Assembly: GCF_000169175.1 (NCBI RefSeq)
Contig: NZ_AAWS01000012.1
Location: forward strand, 5,001 to 69,000
Source of the DNA: Microscilla marina ATCC 23134
GTDB lineage: Bacteria > Bacteroidota > Bacteroidia > Cytophagales > Microscillaceae
DNA length: 64,000 nucleotides
Reading direction: 5' to 3'
Part shown: positions 15,257-23,725 of the stretch, one piece after another
How positions within the stretch are numbered: the first letter of the stretch is position 1
How the letters are laid out: each line of letters opens with the position of its first letter
Notes under the pieces: generated by a model
What the model was told of the DNA's origin: nothing
Databases searched by the model: none
The model's input: only the letters and a program-made list of their open reading frames with translations
Made by a program: the position numbers and the translations under genes

Positions 15257-16447
15257 ATGAATATTCACGAGTATCAAGGCAAGAGTATCTTGCGCAAATA
15301 TGGTGTAGCCACTCCGGCGGGTCACGTGATCGAGAACCTGAGCCAGGCGAAAGATATTATCAAGAAAGTTCAGTCTGAAAGTGGCTCAGAAAAAGTAGTG
15401 GTGAAAGCTCAAATTCACGCAGGTGGCCGTGGAAAAGGTGGAGGAGTAAAGCTTGCTGACAACCTAGAGCAAGCATTGGAGTACGCCGACAATATTTTGG
15501 GAATGCAACTGGTGACTCCACAAACTGGCGACGAAGGCAAAAAAGTACACAAATTGTTGGTAGAGGAGAATGTGTATTACCCAGGCGAAGAAGAGCCAAA
15601 AGAGTTTTACATGGGCATATTGCTTGACCGTAACACCAGCAAAATAGTTATTATGGCTAGTACAGAGGGTGGAATGGACATCGAAGAAGTGGCCGAGAAA
15701 ACTCCTGAAAAAATTGTCAAAGAATGGATAGATCCTCGTGTAGGATTGCAGGCATTTCAGGCGCGCAAAGTAGCCTTTGCCTTAGGTCTGAAAGGGAAGT
15801 CATTGAAAGAAGGGGTAAAGTTCATTTACGCACTTTATAAAGCATACACAGACAGTGATGCTACTATGGTAGAAATCAACCCAATGTTGAAAACTTCTGA
15901 TAGTCGTATTTTGGCGGCTGACTGTAAGATTGACTTAGACGACAACGCTTTGTACCGTCATGCTGATCTGGCAGAAATGCGCGATGTTACTGAAGAAGAT
16001 CCTTTTGAAGTAGAAGCCAAAGAGTCTGACCTAAACTATGTAAAATTAGACGGTAATGTAGGCTGTATGGTAAACGGCGCTGGCTTGGCAATGGCTACTA
16101 TGGATATTATTAAGCTGTCGGGTGGTGAGCCTGCCAACTTTTTAGATGTAGGAGGTGGAGCCAACCCTAAAACTGTAGAAGCGGGCTTCCGCATCATCTT
16201 GAAAGACCCTAACGTAAAAGCCATTCTTATCAATATTTTTGGTGGTATTGTACGTTGCGACCGAGTAGCAAAAGGAGTAGTAGAGGCTTACAAAAACATT
16301 GGAGACATTCCAGTACCTATCATTGTTCGTTTGCAAGGAACCAACGCGGAAGAAGGAGCTAAAATCATTGACGAATCTGGTTTGAAGGTGACCTCTGCCA
16401 TTGTGTTGAAAGACGCTGCTGATAAAGTAAAAGAAGTAATGGCTTAA
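15257..16447 (+). CDS. sucC: Succinyl-CoA ligase (ADP-forming) beta subunit
   Basis: The 396-residue protein has the usual length. An N-terminal ATP-grasp domain starts MNIHEYQGKSILRKYGV and includes VVKAQIHAGGRGKGGGVKLA. The C-terminal CoA-ligase domain has NPMLKTSDSRILAADCKIDLDDNA, the GCMVNGAGLAMATMDIIKLSGGEPANFLDVGGGA signature and NIFGGIVRCDRVAKG. With SucD it makes ATP or GTP from succinyl-CoA in the TCA cycle. The alpha subunit gene sucD is not adjacent: sucC is alone between its promoter and a strong terminator. Confidence 0.97.
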   Translation: MNIHEYQGKSILRKYGVATPAGHVIENLSQAKDIIKKVQSESGSEKVVVKAQIHAGGRGKGGGVKLADNLEQALEYADNILGMQLVTPQTGDEGKKVHKLLVEENVYYPGEEEPKEFYMGILLDRNTSKIVIMASTEGGMDIEEVAEKTPEKIVKEWIDPRVGLQAFQARKVAFALGLKGKSLKEGVKFIYALYKAYTDSDATMVEINPMLKTSDSRILAADCKIDLDDNALYRHADLAEMRDVTEEDPFEVEAKESDLNYVKLDGNVGCMVNGAGLAMATMDIIKLSGGEPANFLDVGGGANPKTVEAGFRIILKDPNVKAILINIFGGIVRCDRVAKGVVEAYKNIGDIPVPIIVRLQGTNAEEGAKIIDESGLKVTSAIVLKDAADKVKEVMA

Positions 16448-16490
16448 TTGAGGTGTCATCTGACCCACAAATAACCTTTTAATAAATAAA

Positions 16491-16527
16491 AACCCCCACC
16501 GCTTTTCTAGCTTGTGGGGGTTTCTTT
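16491..16527 (+). terminator. Terminator of sucC
   Basis: AACCCCCAC (16491-16499) pairs with GTGGGGGTT (16514-16522), followed by TTCTTTT. The poly-A on the other side makes it usable from both directions, and the convergent gene ends 80 bases away. Confidence 0.85.
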
Positions 16528-16605
16528 TGAAAGCTTGTTTAAATTTTTACATTTGAGATTTTTGTGATGAACTTTCACCAGCTCTTATAGCCAAGAACTT
16601 AATGA

Positions 16606-18693
16606 TCAATCTTCATACAACATCTTAATCAATGAATTGCCAGGGAAGTAATCCAGTGGATTGTTTAATACTTTGGGTAGTTCTGCCAACAGGTGACGAA
16701 GGTTCATGCGCCCTTCTTGCCCCATTTTTTTCACGTAATCCATCTCTACAAATGCTCCACCCTGTGCACTTAAATCACCCCTTACTTTGGCGCCAGCCGA
16801 AAGCTTACCACTGATGCCAAGCCCCAACGAGCCCTCAATTCTGATCAATGCAGTATCTACTTTATAACCATCCAGCACGTCATCCAACAAATTTACTAAT
16901 TCGGGTGAATCTGCTTTTCCAGCAAAAAAGTCTTGCAATGCCTTGAACGTTTGCGCCACATTCTCTGAGTCTTTGCCTGCATCGTAAGCCTCTTTACCTA
17001 TTTTGAAAATCTTTTGTACAATCGCCATAAAATCAGGACCAGTCATTTGACCGCCCAAATCAAGGTATACAGCATAACTACCACCCATGTTCTCGGCTTT
17101 CGACTTGGTTTTGTCAGACAATAACGAACGAGTGCCTTGTTGTTTTCTTAAAAAGCCTTTTAGCTTTTTAGTAGCCCCACCTGTCAGCAACATTCGATTA
17201 AAGAATGATACCTTCTCAAACGCTTTTTTCATATCAGCAGCTTTGATGCTAATATTAGGCATTTGACGTTTTTTCAAACTGGCAAGAATCTGATCAGTAG
17301 GCAGTAGGTTGGTCAGGTTTATATTAAATGTTTGGTTATTGGCAGCACCTGCATACACTTGATCTTCGCCCGACTTCTGATAAACTTTTAAAGATGTTTC
17401 AATGTCTTTACCCTCCTCTTGAGTAAACTGAAGCTCTACACCAGCTCCACCACCAGAGGGAATCATTTGCAGAAACTGGCTCAAAAACGGAATAGGAATA
17501 TTAATCATAGAGGTCACTTCTCCTTCCAGATATAGTGAGGTAATGGTTTTTTTGCCTTGACTTCTTTGGTCCACTCCACCCGCTACTTGTCCGCGTACCT
17601 GAGCACTGGCAAACACACTCAAAAGGTTGAGTAAAGCCATTGGATCAAATTTCTTAGAACCAAACACATCTACTAGTTTGGGAGCTGACCCTTGAAAATC
17701 ACGGTCACCTTCACGTCCCCAGCCACTTGCTCCATATTGAGTATCTCCTCTGCCTTCGCGTCCTTGAAAATCATCTGAAGGACGACGTACCCCTATGCCT
17801 GCTTCAGCATCTGCCTGGGCAAACACACCAACTTCTATGCGTTGGCGAATGCGGTATTGATCAGCATTTTGCTTGAGTAGGTTATTGATAGGCCTGGTCA
17901 TCATGTTCATTTTCAACATGTTTGCCAAAGCCGACTTACCCGCAAACATTAAAAACTGTGGAACGGGAATGTTAAACTCTTCGATGCCTGTGCCTTGAAT
18001 ACCTGCCTGGAAGTTGGCCCCTGCTTCGCCACCTATACCAGCTCCTGGTTTGCCACCGCTACCAGTTTTACCAATCATAGCCGAAGCGCCCACACCAGTA
18101 TCAAAAGCCAGTGTACCCTGTTTTCGTACCAAAATGTTTACTGTATTTTCGTCTGTACGCTTGAGATAGCATATAGCCGAACCTCCTGTGTGTAGAGGTA
18201 TCCCCCAGGTAATGCCTCCATTAAGTTGTACTGCTACCCCCACGCCTACAGGCAATACTTTGTTGAGCAAGTATATCGAGCCTTCTTCCATTTTACCACT
18301 TACATACTCCGAAGCTTCAGTGGCTCTGTCGCCTATGTAGTCTACTGCGTCTCCGGCTGCGTCTCCTGCGGCGTTCCAGGCACGCTCATACCAGGGTGGG
18401 TCAGTTTCTTTGCGTTGTATTACTTCGCCAGATGGAGAGGAGTTTACATTTCCACGATTTTCGTTGTTGCGATCGTGCCCCCCAAACTTGACTACATTTT
18501 TGTGTTTACTGGAAATAGGAGCCTGTTTGGATTGGATGGGTGGTTGACCACTTTGGTTGCTCGTATGAGGTATATATCCTCCTTTTCGTTGTATGGTACC
18601 TATACCCTTCGCTGTTTTCTTTTGCTGAATGGTATGGTTTGAATTTTCTTGTTGGTTTTTGTCCTGATTCTTAGCAAGTTGCCCCTTATTCAT
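16606..18693 (-). CDS. eCIS-cargo-like protein with IQRK motifs, function unknown
   Basis: The 695-residue protein has a long polar, disordered N-terminus (about 1-100) with two short hydrophobic-basic motifs, GTIQRKGG and GEVIQRKE. Such QRK motifs are a recurrent mark of proteins associated with extracellular contractile injection systems in Microscilla-type bacteria. A helical segment follows (DAAGDAVDYIGDRATEASEYV), then a long glycine-rich beta region (GVGASAMIGKTGSGGKPGAGIGGEAGANF; AQVRGQVAGGVDQ; GSLGLGISGKLSAGAKVRGDLSAQGGAFVEMDYV) alternating with helices. There is no signal peptide. No toxin active site is recognised. No eCIS structural gene lies in this window, so it is a lone cargo candidate. 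The assignment rests on the N-terminal motif. Confidence 0.6.
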   Translation of the reverse strand: MNKGQLAKNQDKNQQENSNHTIQQKKTAKGIGTIQRKGGYIPHTSNQSGQPPIQSKQAPISSKHKNVVKFGGHDRNNENRGNVNSSPSGEVIQRKETDPPWYERAWNAAGDAAGDAVDYIGDRATEASEYVSGKMEEGSIYLLNKVLPVGVGVAVQLNGGITWGIPLHTGGSAICYLKRTDENTVNILVRKQGTLAFDTGVGASAMIGKTGSGGKPGAGIGGEAGANFQAGIQGTGIEEFNIPVPQFLMFAGKSALANMLKMNMMTRPINNLLKQNADQYRIRQRIEVGVFAQADAEAGIGVRRPSDDFQGREGRGDTQYGASGWGREGDRDFQGSAPKLVDVFGSKKFDPMALLNLLSVFASAQVRGQVAGGVDQRSQGKKTITSLYLEGEVTSMINIPIPFLSQFLQMIPSGGGAGVELQFTQEEGKDIETSLKVYQKSGEDQVYAGAANNQTFNINLTNLLPTDQILASLKKRQMPNISIKAADMKKAFEKVSFFNRMLLTGGATKKLKGFLRKQQGTRSLLSDKTKSKAENMGGSYAVYLDLGGQMTGPDFMAIVQKIFKIGKEAYDAGKDSENVAQTFKALQDFFAGKADSPELVNLLDDVLDGYKVDTALIRIEGSLGLGISGKLSAGAKVRGDLSAQGGAFVEMDYVKKMGQEGRMNLRHLLAELPKVLNNPLDYFPGNSLIKMLYED

Positions 18694-19185
18694 GAGTGTA
18701 TTGTTATTGATTAGTATATTGTATATTAGCAGTCTACAAATTTAATGTAATAACTAATTGGTAAATGTTAAATATTAACATTTACTGTGAAAGTACTATG
18801 ATATTTGATTGATGTACTGTGCTCATTTAGTAGCATTATAGTAATGAGTTTGTTGTTTTATTTTCAATGTAGTGAACGGTGCTCCAAACCCGTTTGATCA
18901 TTACACAGAAAATACACCATTTAAACAAAGCTCTGTTATTGAACTCAAAAAATGAGCATTACAAAGGAAAGGAAAAGAAAATCAAGCTTATTGGACAAAT
19001 GTATTGAAAAATTGTACGTATGTGCAAGCGTTTGATAATTAGTTGTTTATATGTTTGAGTGTACCCAGTTGTTGCTATAAATTTTGCTTTGTGGCAACAA
19101 TGTTTTGTTTTTCTGCGAAGATTAACCAGAGCAAGCCTCCATAGTTATATAGATACCCACCTAAACATAGCAAAGCTGCTATAAA
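18694..19185 (-). other. Intergenic region, nothing recognised
   Basis: AT-rich spacer of about 490 bases between two co-directional genes. No coding frame, hairpin with T run or known repeat was seen. Confidence 0.4.
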
Positions 19186-19629
19186 TTATTTGTCTTTTAG
19201 TTCCTCTCTTACTTTCATCAATATTTTACCCAAGCGGTTTTTACCTTTCCCGTCCCCACCATCGCCCCAATAAGCATCATTTTCAGTATGTTCTATCAGG
19301 GTTGCACCTCCTGTATCCAATAACAAAGTTTGTAAGTCGGCATGTTGGGTAAATTTAGCCTTCACTGCCTCCATCATCACATTGTCTTTGATGTGATCCC
19401 AGTTGTCACGAATCCTTACTTTACGGGTACGTCCCAACTCTGCTGCTTTCATGGGACTGGCAGCTTTTCTTATCTTGGTTTCGTGGGGAGTTCCCACAAA
19501 TTTTTGTGCTTGAAAATAGTGTTCAGTAGTAGCCCACACTTTGCCCTTGAGTTTGATAGGATAGGGAGCAAAATTAGAAAATTCGCCATAAGGCGCCCCT
19601 ATGCTGTAAAATTTGATAAGGTTATCCAT
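19186..19629 (-). CDS. NADAR family protein (YbiA-like N-glycosidase)
   Basis: The 147-residue single NADAR domain starts IKFYSIGAPYGEFSNFAPYPI and has WATTEHYFQAQKF, the SP.KAAELGR segment and NDAYWGDGGDGKGKNRLGKILM near the C-terminus. These match the YbiA fold. Members cleave N-glycosidic bonds in riboflavin intermediates or remove ADP-ribose from guanine. Here no DarT-like toxin or riboflavin gene is adjacent, so the substrate is open. It is divergent from the next gene with 65 bases between. Confidence 0.9.
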   Translation of the reverse strand: MDNLIKFYSIGAPYGEFSNFAPYPIKLKGKVWATTEHYFQAQKFVGTPHETKIRKAASPMKAAELGRTRKVRIRDNWDHIKDNVMMEAVKAKFTQHADLQTLLLDTGGATLIEHTENDAYWGDGGDGKGKNRLGKILMKVREELKDK

Positions 19630-19694
19630 AGAATATCAAATTTAACCAACAAGCTTTTTAAATTGCAGTAATTACCATCAAAAACTCACGGATT

Positions 19695-20249
19695 ATGAAA
19701 ATTGGTTATCAAGAACAGTTATTTATGATAATAGTAGGCATATTTCTACTTATCACTGGTGTATGGGCACTAGGCAGTAAAAAAGGGCTATATGTATTTG
19801 GGAGCATTGCAGGTATTGTATTCGTGTTGGTAGCTTTGCAATACCTTAATCGTGGGAAAGCAATTGTGTTGAAACTACACCCTGATGAAAAGGTGTTGCT
19901 AGAAGAGATAGGGGTGAAAGCAACCCTAAAATATGCCAATAAATCTGAAATAGCTCCAGAGTGTAAAGTAACCCTTACCAACTTGCGGGTAATTGTAGGC
20001 AAACGGATTTTATTCAGTCCTGAGTATCGAGAGAGCTATCATTTCTATTTTACCGAAAGAAACAAACAAATTCCCTCGCCTATTAATTTTACCGCAGTGG
20101 TTGCTTCATTATCAATAAACAGTGTAAGTGTTAAGTCTCGTAAAGATAAACCTTTTATACATCTGAAAACTGCCTCAAATTTGGCATCTATGCAATATGC
20201 CGAGCTGTATATCGAGGGAGTAGAGAAGTTTATAGAGGAGTTGAAGTAA
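19695..20249 (+). CDS. Membrane-anchored protein, function unknown
   Basis: The 184-residue protein has two closely spaced hydrophobic N-terminal segments (about 8-28 and 33-52). A soluble part follows with a PH-like or bPH-like strand pattern (DEKVLLEEIGVKATLKYANKSEIAPECKVTLTNLRVIVGKRILF). Such bacterial PH-like domains are common behind short membrane hairpins. No enzymatic motif was seen. The gene faces the ALDH gene and the two share the inverted repeat at 20259-20322. Confidence 0.6.
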   Translation: MKIGYQEQLFMIIVGIFLLITGVWALGSKKGLYVFGSIAGIVFVLVALQYLNRGKAIVLKLHPDEKVLLEEIGVKATLKYANKSEIAPECKVTLTNLRVIVGKRILFSPEYRESYHFYFTERNKQIPSPINFTAVVASLSINSVSVKSRKDKPFIHLKTASNLASMQYAELYIEGVEKFIEELK

Positions 20250-20258
20250 AACTTAAAA

Positions 20259-20322
20259 AACGCCCTGTGTGCATCAAACTAAGTTGGATATATAATGGTG
20301 CAAACTCACATAACAGGGCGTT
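20259..20322 (+). terminator. Inverted repeat between two convergent genes
   Basis: AACGCCCTGT (20259-20268) pairs with ACAGGGCGTT (20313-20322) across a 44-base loop, with an A run on the left side. That is a T run for the minus-strand ALDH gene. It is probably a shared terminator with a long loop. Confidence 0.6.
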
Positions 20323-20337
20323 GTATCTATACAATGA

Positions 20338-21801
20338 TTAAGTCCAGCGGAAAGCCATCTTAAGCCATTTCATTTTGCCTTTATAAGGAGCATACCGCAA
20401 AGGTACATCCAGCCAGGTGGCTTTCTTCATCACACTTTTTTGGTGCGAAAACGTCTGAAAACTCGACCTGCCGTGGTAGCTTCCTATGCCACTGTCGCCC
20501 ACCCCGCCAAAAGGCATGTTGGTATTGACCAAGTGCGCCACTGTATCGTTGATACACCCTCCACCAAAACTTACATTTTCGGTAATATATTTTTGATGAT
20601 CAGCATCTTCCGAAAACAAGTACAAAGCCAAAGGCTTAGGATGGTGTGCGATTTGTTGGGCAACTTCTTCAATGGTTTCAAACTCTAATATGGGCAGTAT
20701 AGGACCAAATATTTCTTCTTGCATTACTTGGTCATCCCAGTTGAGTTGATCCAGCACAGTAGGGGCTATATATCGTTCTTTGTCATTGGTGTCGCCTCCT
20801 GTCAATATTCTGCCCTCCTTCAGGTAACCCACCAAACGTTTGTAATGACCTTGATTGATAATGCGTGGGTAATCAGGGCTTTGTTGAGGATCATCCCCAT
20901 ACATTGCCTTGATGTGTTCTTTAAACAACTGCATAAAGCGAGGCTTTACTGCTTTGTGTACCAACAAGTAATCGGGAGCTACACAAGTTTGCCCACCGTT
21001 CAAAAACTTACCCCAGGCAATGCGCTTGGCGGCAAGGTCAAGGTTGGCGGTTTTGTCTATCACGCAAGGGCTTTTACCCCCTAACTCTAAAGTGACTGGA
21101 GTAAGGTGTTGGGCAGCAGCTTGCATTACTATTTTGCCTACCCTTACACTTCCGGTAAAAAATATATAATCAAGTTTTTCGGCAAGTAACTTTTCGGCTA
21201 CCTCTTTGCCCCCCTCTACTACCTTGATATGGGCTTCGTCAAAGTTTTCGCTGATCATTTTTGCCATCACTGCCGAGGTGTTAGCGGCAAGTTCCGATGG
21301 TTTTACTATAGCACAATTGCCTGCTGCCAAGGCGCCTACCAAAGGACCAAAAGTAAGCTGTAAGGGATAGTTCCAGGCGCCCAAAATCAAACAAATACCA
21401 TAAGGCTCTGAATAAATGTAGCTCCCAGAGGGGAAATTAAGCAACGAACCACCTACTTTTTTAGCGCCCATCCACGATGCCAGGTTGCTTCGGGCGTGCG
21501 CTATTTCTCCCAACACAAAACCAATCTCAGTAGCATAGGTCTCAAAAGGCGACTTTTTAAAATCTTTTTGTAATGCCTCAATAATGGCTTCTTCATGCGC
21601 TTCTATTACTTCTTGTAATTTGCGTAAACGCTCCAGCCTGAAGTCGTAGCTTTTGGTATTGCCCTGAGCAAAATAAGCACGTTGTTTATCGGTCAAAGCT
21701 TTGGCATCCCACCCACTTTTGGCAGTGCTTTTTTTAGTAGTACCTCTGGTAGTTTTTTTGGCAGTTGTTTTACGAGTTGAATTTTTGGCTTCGGTGCTCA
21801 T
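20338..21801 (-). CDS. Aldehyde dehydrogenase (ALDH3-type) with a basic N-terminal tail
   Basis: The 487-residue protein. Residues 1-28 are a Lys/Thr/Ser tail (KNSTRKTTAKKTTRGTTKKSTAK) not usual for the family. The ALDH domain starts near ALTDKQRAYFAQG. The NAD site (NYPLQLTFGPLVGALAAGNCAIVKPSE), FTGSVRVGK, the general-base Glu in LELGGKSP and the nucleophile Cys in NGGQTCVAPDY are all present. Its length and sequence fit the ALDH3/coniferyl-type class that oxidises fatty or aromatic aldehydes with NAD(P). It lies 67 bases after the SDR gene on the same strand, so the pair is likely one operon under the nearby TetR regulator. Confidence 0.92.
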   Translation of the reverse strand: MSTEAKNSTRKTTAKKTTRGTTKKSTAKSGWDAKALTDKQRAYFAQGNTKSYDFRLERLRKLQEVIEAHEEAIIEALQKDFKKSPFETYATEIGFVLGEIAHARSNLASWMGAKKVGGSLLNFPSGSYIYSEPYGICLILGAWNYPLQLTFGPLVGALAAGNCAIVKPSELAANTSAVMAKMISENFDEAHIKVVEGGKEVAEKLLAEKLDYIFFTGSVRVGKIVMQAAAQHLTPVTLELGGKSPCVIDKTANLDLAAKRIAWGKFLNGGQTCVAPDYLLVHKAVKPRFMQLFKEHIKAMYGDDPQQSPDYPRIINQGHYKRLVGYLKEGRILTGGDTNDKERYIAPTVLDQLNWDDQVMQEEIFGPILPILEFETIEEVAQQIAHHPKPLALYLFSEDADHQKYITENVSFGGGCINDTVAHLVNTNMPFGGVGDSGIGSYHGRSSFQTFSHQKSVMKKATWLDVPLRYAPYKGKMKWLKMAFRWT

Positions 21802-21868
21802 GAGTTTGTTATTGGAGATTGGGTTGGTTGTATTTGGTTATTCTAAGCAATCATTATTAATACAAATG

Positions 21869-22744
21869 TTATGCTTTTGCCTTTTCAGTTTTCGAAGCTT
21901 TGTTGTCTTTTTCTGGTAAAGCTTCCCCTTTTGGTCGTCCAATAAAATCCGCCATTGTGTCATAAATACCAAACAAAGTGCCTCCCACAAAGTCAAATAT
22001 ACGCGTAGGCAATATTCCACGCAAAATGGGTAGTAAGTTCACTGAACTTGGCGCACGCAATAGTATTTCATTGCTTTTAATAGCTGATATGATCTGGTTG
22101 GTGACATCATCAGCGTCTAAGATAGGCGTAATTAATGGAGCCTTGGCACCGTCAAACATGCCAGTGTTGATATAGCTGGGGGTAACTGTAGTCACGTGTA
22201 AATCCGGACCAGTGCGTTCGAGCTCTATCCGTAAAGACTCCGACCAACCCAGTACCGCCCATTTACTAGCTGCGTATACCGACATCTTGGGGTTAGGCGT
22301 AAGCCCGGCAGCAGAGGCAATATTGATGATGTGCCCTGCTCCGGTTTCTATCATTCCGGGTAAAAACAAACGGGTTACATGCATGACCCCCATTACATTA
22401 ATTTGCATGGTTTTGTCAATGTCGCGAGCGGTATGCTCATAAAACTGTTTGCCTACTACTACTCCCGCGTTGTTAAACAGAATATCTATATTGCCTACTT
22501 CTGATAATACTTTGGCAGCTTGAGTTTCTATATCTTTGGTGACTGATACATCTACAATATAGGGCGATACATTGCCAAACCCTTTTTGTTTAAACTCATC
22601 CACTGTTTTGGTTAAGTTTTCCTGGTTGATGTCCCAAATAACCAAATGAGAGGCCCCCTCTTTCAGGCATTTTTCGCCTAGTATTTTACCAATACCGTTG
22701 GCTCCCCCGGTAATCAATATATTCTTGTCTTTTATCTTCGTCAT
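21869..22744 (-). CDS. Short-chain dehydrogenase/reductase (SDR16C-like)
   Basis: This is a 291-residue classical SDR. Its cofactor motif is TGGANGIG with an acidic residue after beta-2 (WDINQENL), suggesting NAD. It also has NNAG, catalytic Ser (NIASAAG) and YAASK. The C-terminal extension with hydrophobic segments (LLPILRGILPTRIFDFVGGTLFGIYDTM) and the overall pattern resemble the retinol/lipid dehydrogenases of the SDR16C group, which oxidise hydrophobic alcohols at membranes. It heads the SDR-ALDH operon: alcohol to aldehyde to acid. The upstream TGACCA palindrome links it to the TetR gene. Confidence 0.92.
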   Translation of the reverse strand: MTKIKDKNILITGGANGIGKILGEKCLKEGASHLVIWDINQENLTKTVDEFKQKGFGNVSPYIVDVSVTKDIETQAAKVLSEVGNIDILFNNAGVVVGKQFYEHTARDIDKTMQINVMGVMHVTRLFLPGMIETGAGHIINIASAAGLTPNPKMSVYAASKWAVLGWSESLRIELERTGPDLHVTTVTPSYINTGMFDGAKAPLITPILDADDVTNQIISAIKSNEILLRAPSSVNLLPILRGILPTRIFDFVGGTLFGIYDTMADFIGRPKGEALPEKDNKASKTEKAKA

Positions 22745-22798
22745 GATAATACATTATTTAAAGTGATGGTATAATATAGTTGGCTATAATTCATTTTA

Positions 22799-22811
22799 TG
22801 ACCATTAGTCA
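22799..22811 (-). promoter_or_regulatory. TetR operator-like site in front of the SDR-ALDH operon
   Basis: TGACCATTAGTCA is a 13-bp imperfect palindrome about 55 bases upstream of the SDR start. It matches the perfect palindrome in front of the TetR gene in 11 of 13 positions. Confidence 0.65.
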
Positions 22812-22877
22812 AGTATTTATGCACCAAACACCAAATGCAGAAAATAGATTCTTTATTCAGTGTTTTTGGTGTTTACT

Positions 22878-23513
22878 CTATGGCTTTAAGGATTTTTCGA
22901 GAAGTAAAAAGTAAGTCTCCAACAAGTGGTCAGCACCTACTGTAAAATAGTGATCAATGATCTCTTTCTTCTTTTTAATCATTTGCAAAAAACCAGTAAA
23001 CTGGCTCCACAACACAAATGCCGATTCTACTGGATTGATATTAGGATCAATGCTGCCATCATTCCGTCCTCGTTCCAGTGCATCAATGAGTATTTGCATC
23101 ACTCGATTACCGGCTTTTACCGATTTACCCGATTCTACTTCCAGGTTGTCCAGGTCAAACTCATCGTCTTGATAAGACAAAATAGCATTAAAGTACCCAT
23201 CTTCTTCCTGAGAAAACTTATAGTAAGCCATCGTGATTTTTTTGAGGCTGTCATAAGCATTTTCTTCTTCGTTGGTTTCTTCTTTGAGTCTTTGCTCCAG
23301 CAGTATAAAACCACGTAATAAAACTGCCCGGTAGAGTTCTTCTTTGTTTTTAAAATACAAGTACAATGTACCTTTACTAAACTCAGCTTCTTTGGCTATG
23401 CTGTCCATGGAGGTGTTAGATAAACCCTGCCGGAAAAAAATCTTCTCTGCAGCATCTAAAATAGCATTTCGCCTTTGTTTTTTTTCTCTTTCTTTTCTTT
23501 CAAGAACTCCCAT
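22878..23513 (-). CDS. TetR/AcrR family transcriptional regulator
   Basis: The 211-residue protein has the N-terminal HTH typical of TetR (RRNAILDAAEKIFFRQGLSNTSMDSIAKEAEFSKGTLYLYFKNKEELYRAVLLRG). The C-terminal ligand-binding helical domain is acidic and fits a hydrophobic ligand. It lies upstream of the SDR-ALDH operon on the same strand and divergent from the hydroxyacyl-CoA dehydrogenase gene. Matching palindromes precede both its own start and the SDR start, so it most likely represses itself and the SDR-ALDH operon, and perhaps the divergent gene, in response to a fatty-acyl or aldehyde ligand. The ligand is inferred. Confidence 0.93.
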   Translation of the reverse strand: MGVLERKEREKKQRRNAILDAAEKIFFRQGLSNTSMDSIAKEAEFSKGTLYLYFKNKEELYRAVLLRGFILLEQRLKEETNEEENAYDSLKKITMAYYKFSQEEDGYFNAILSYQDDEFDLDNLEVESGKSVKAGNRVMQILIDALERGRNDGSIDPNINPVESAFVLWSQFTGFLQMIKKKKEIIDHYFTVGADHLLETYFLLLEKSLKP

Positions 23514-23536
23514 ATTACTCTGTAACGATTTTAAAA

Positions 23537-23549
23537 TGACCAGTGGTCA
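23537..23549 (-). promoter_or_regulatory. TetR autoregulatory operator
   Basis: TGACCAGTGGTCA is a perfect 13-bp palindrome flanked by A and T runs, 24 bases upstream of the TetR start and inside the divergent promoter region shared with the hydroxyacyl-CoA dehydrogenase gene. Confidence 0.75.
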
Positions 23550-23725
23550 CTTTTAGCACATAAAGTTAATTGTTTACGCTTATTTGCAAAATAAAAATAT
23601 GAAAAAAAACTGAAACCATTGCACTCAATCAGTATCAATCCCTTCTTTTTGAGTTTAAACCAAATAATTGTGATATTGCCGCCTCAATACACATGTCCGA
23701 TCATTCATTTAACATAACTATCATC

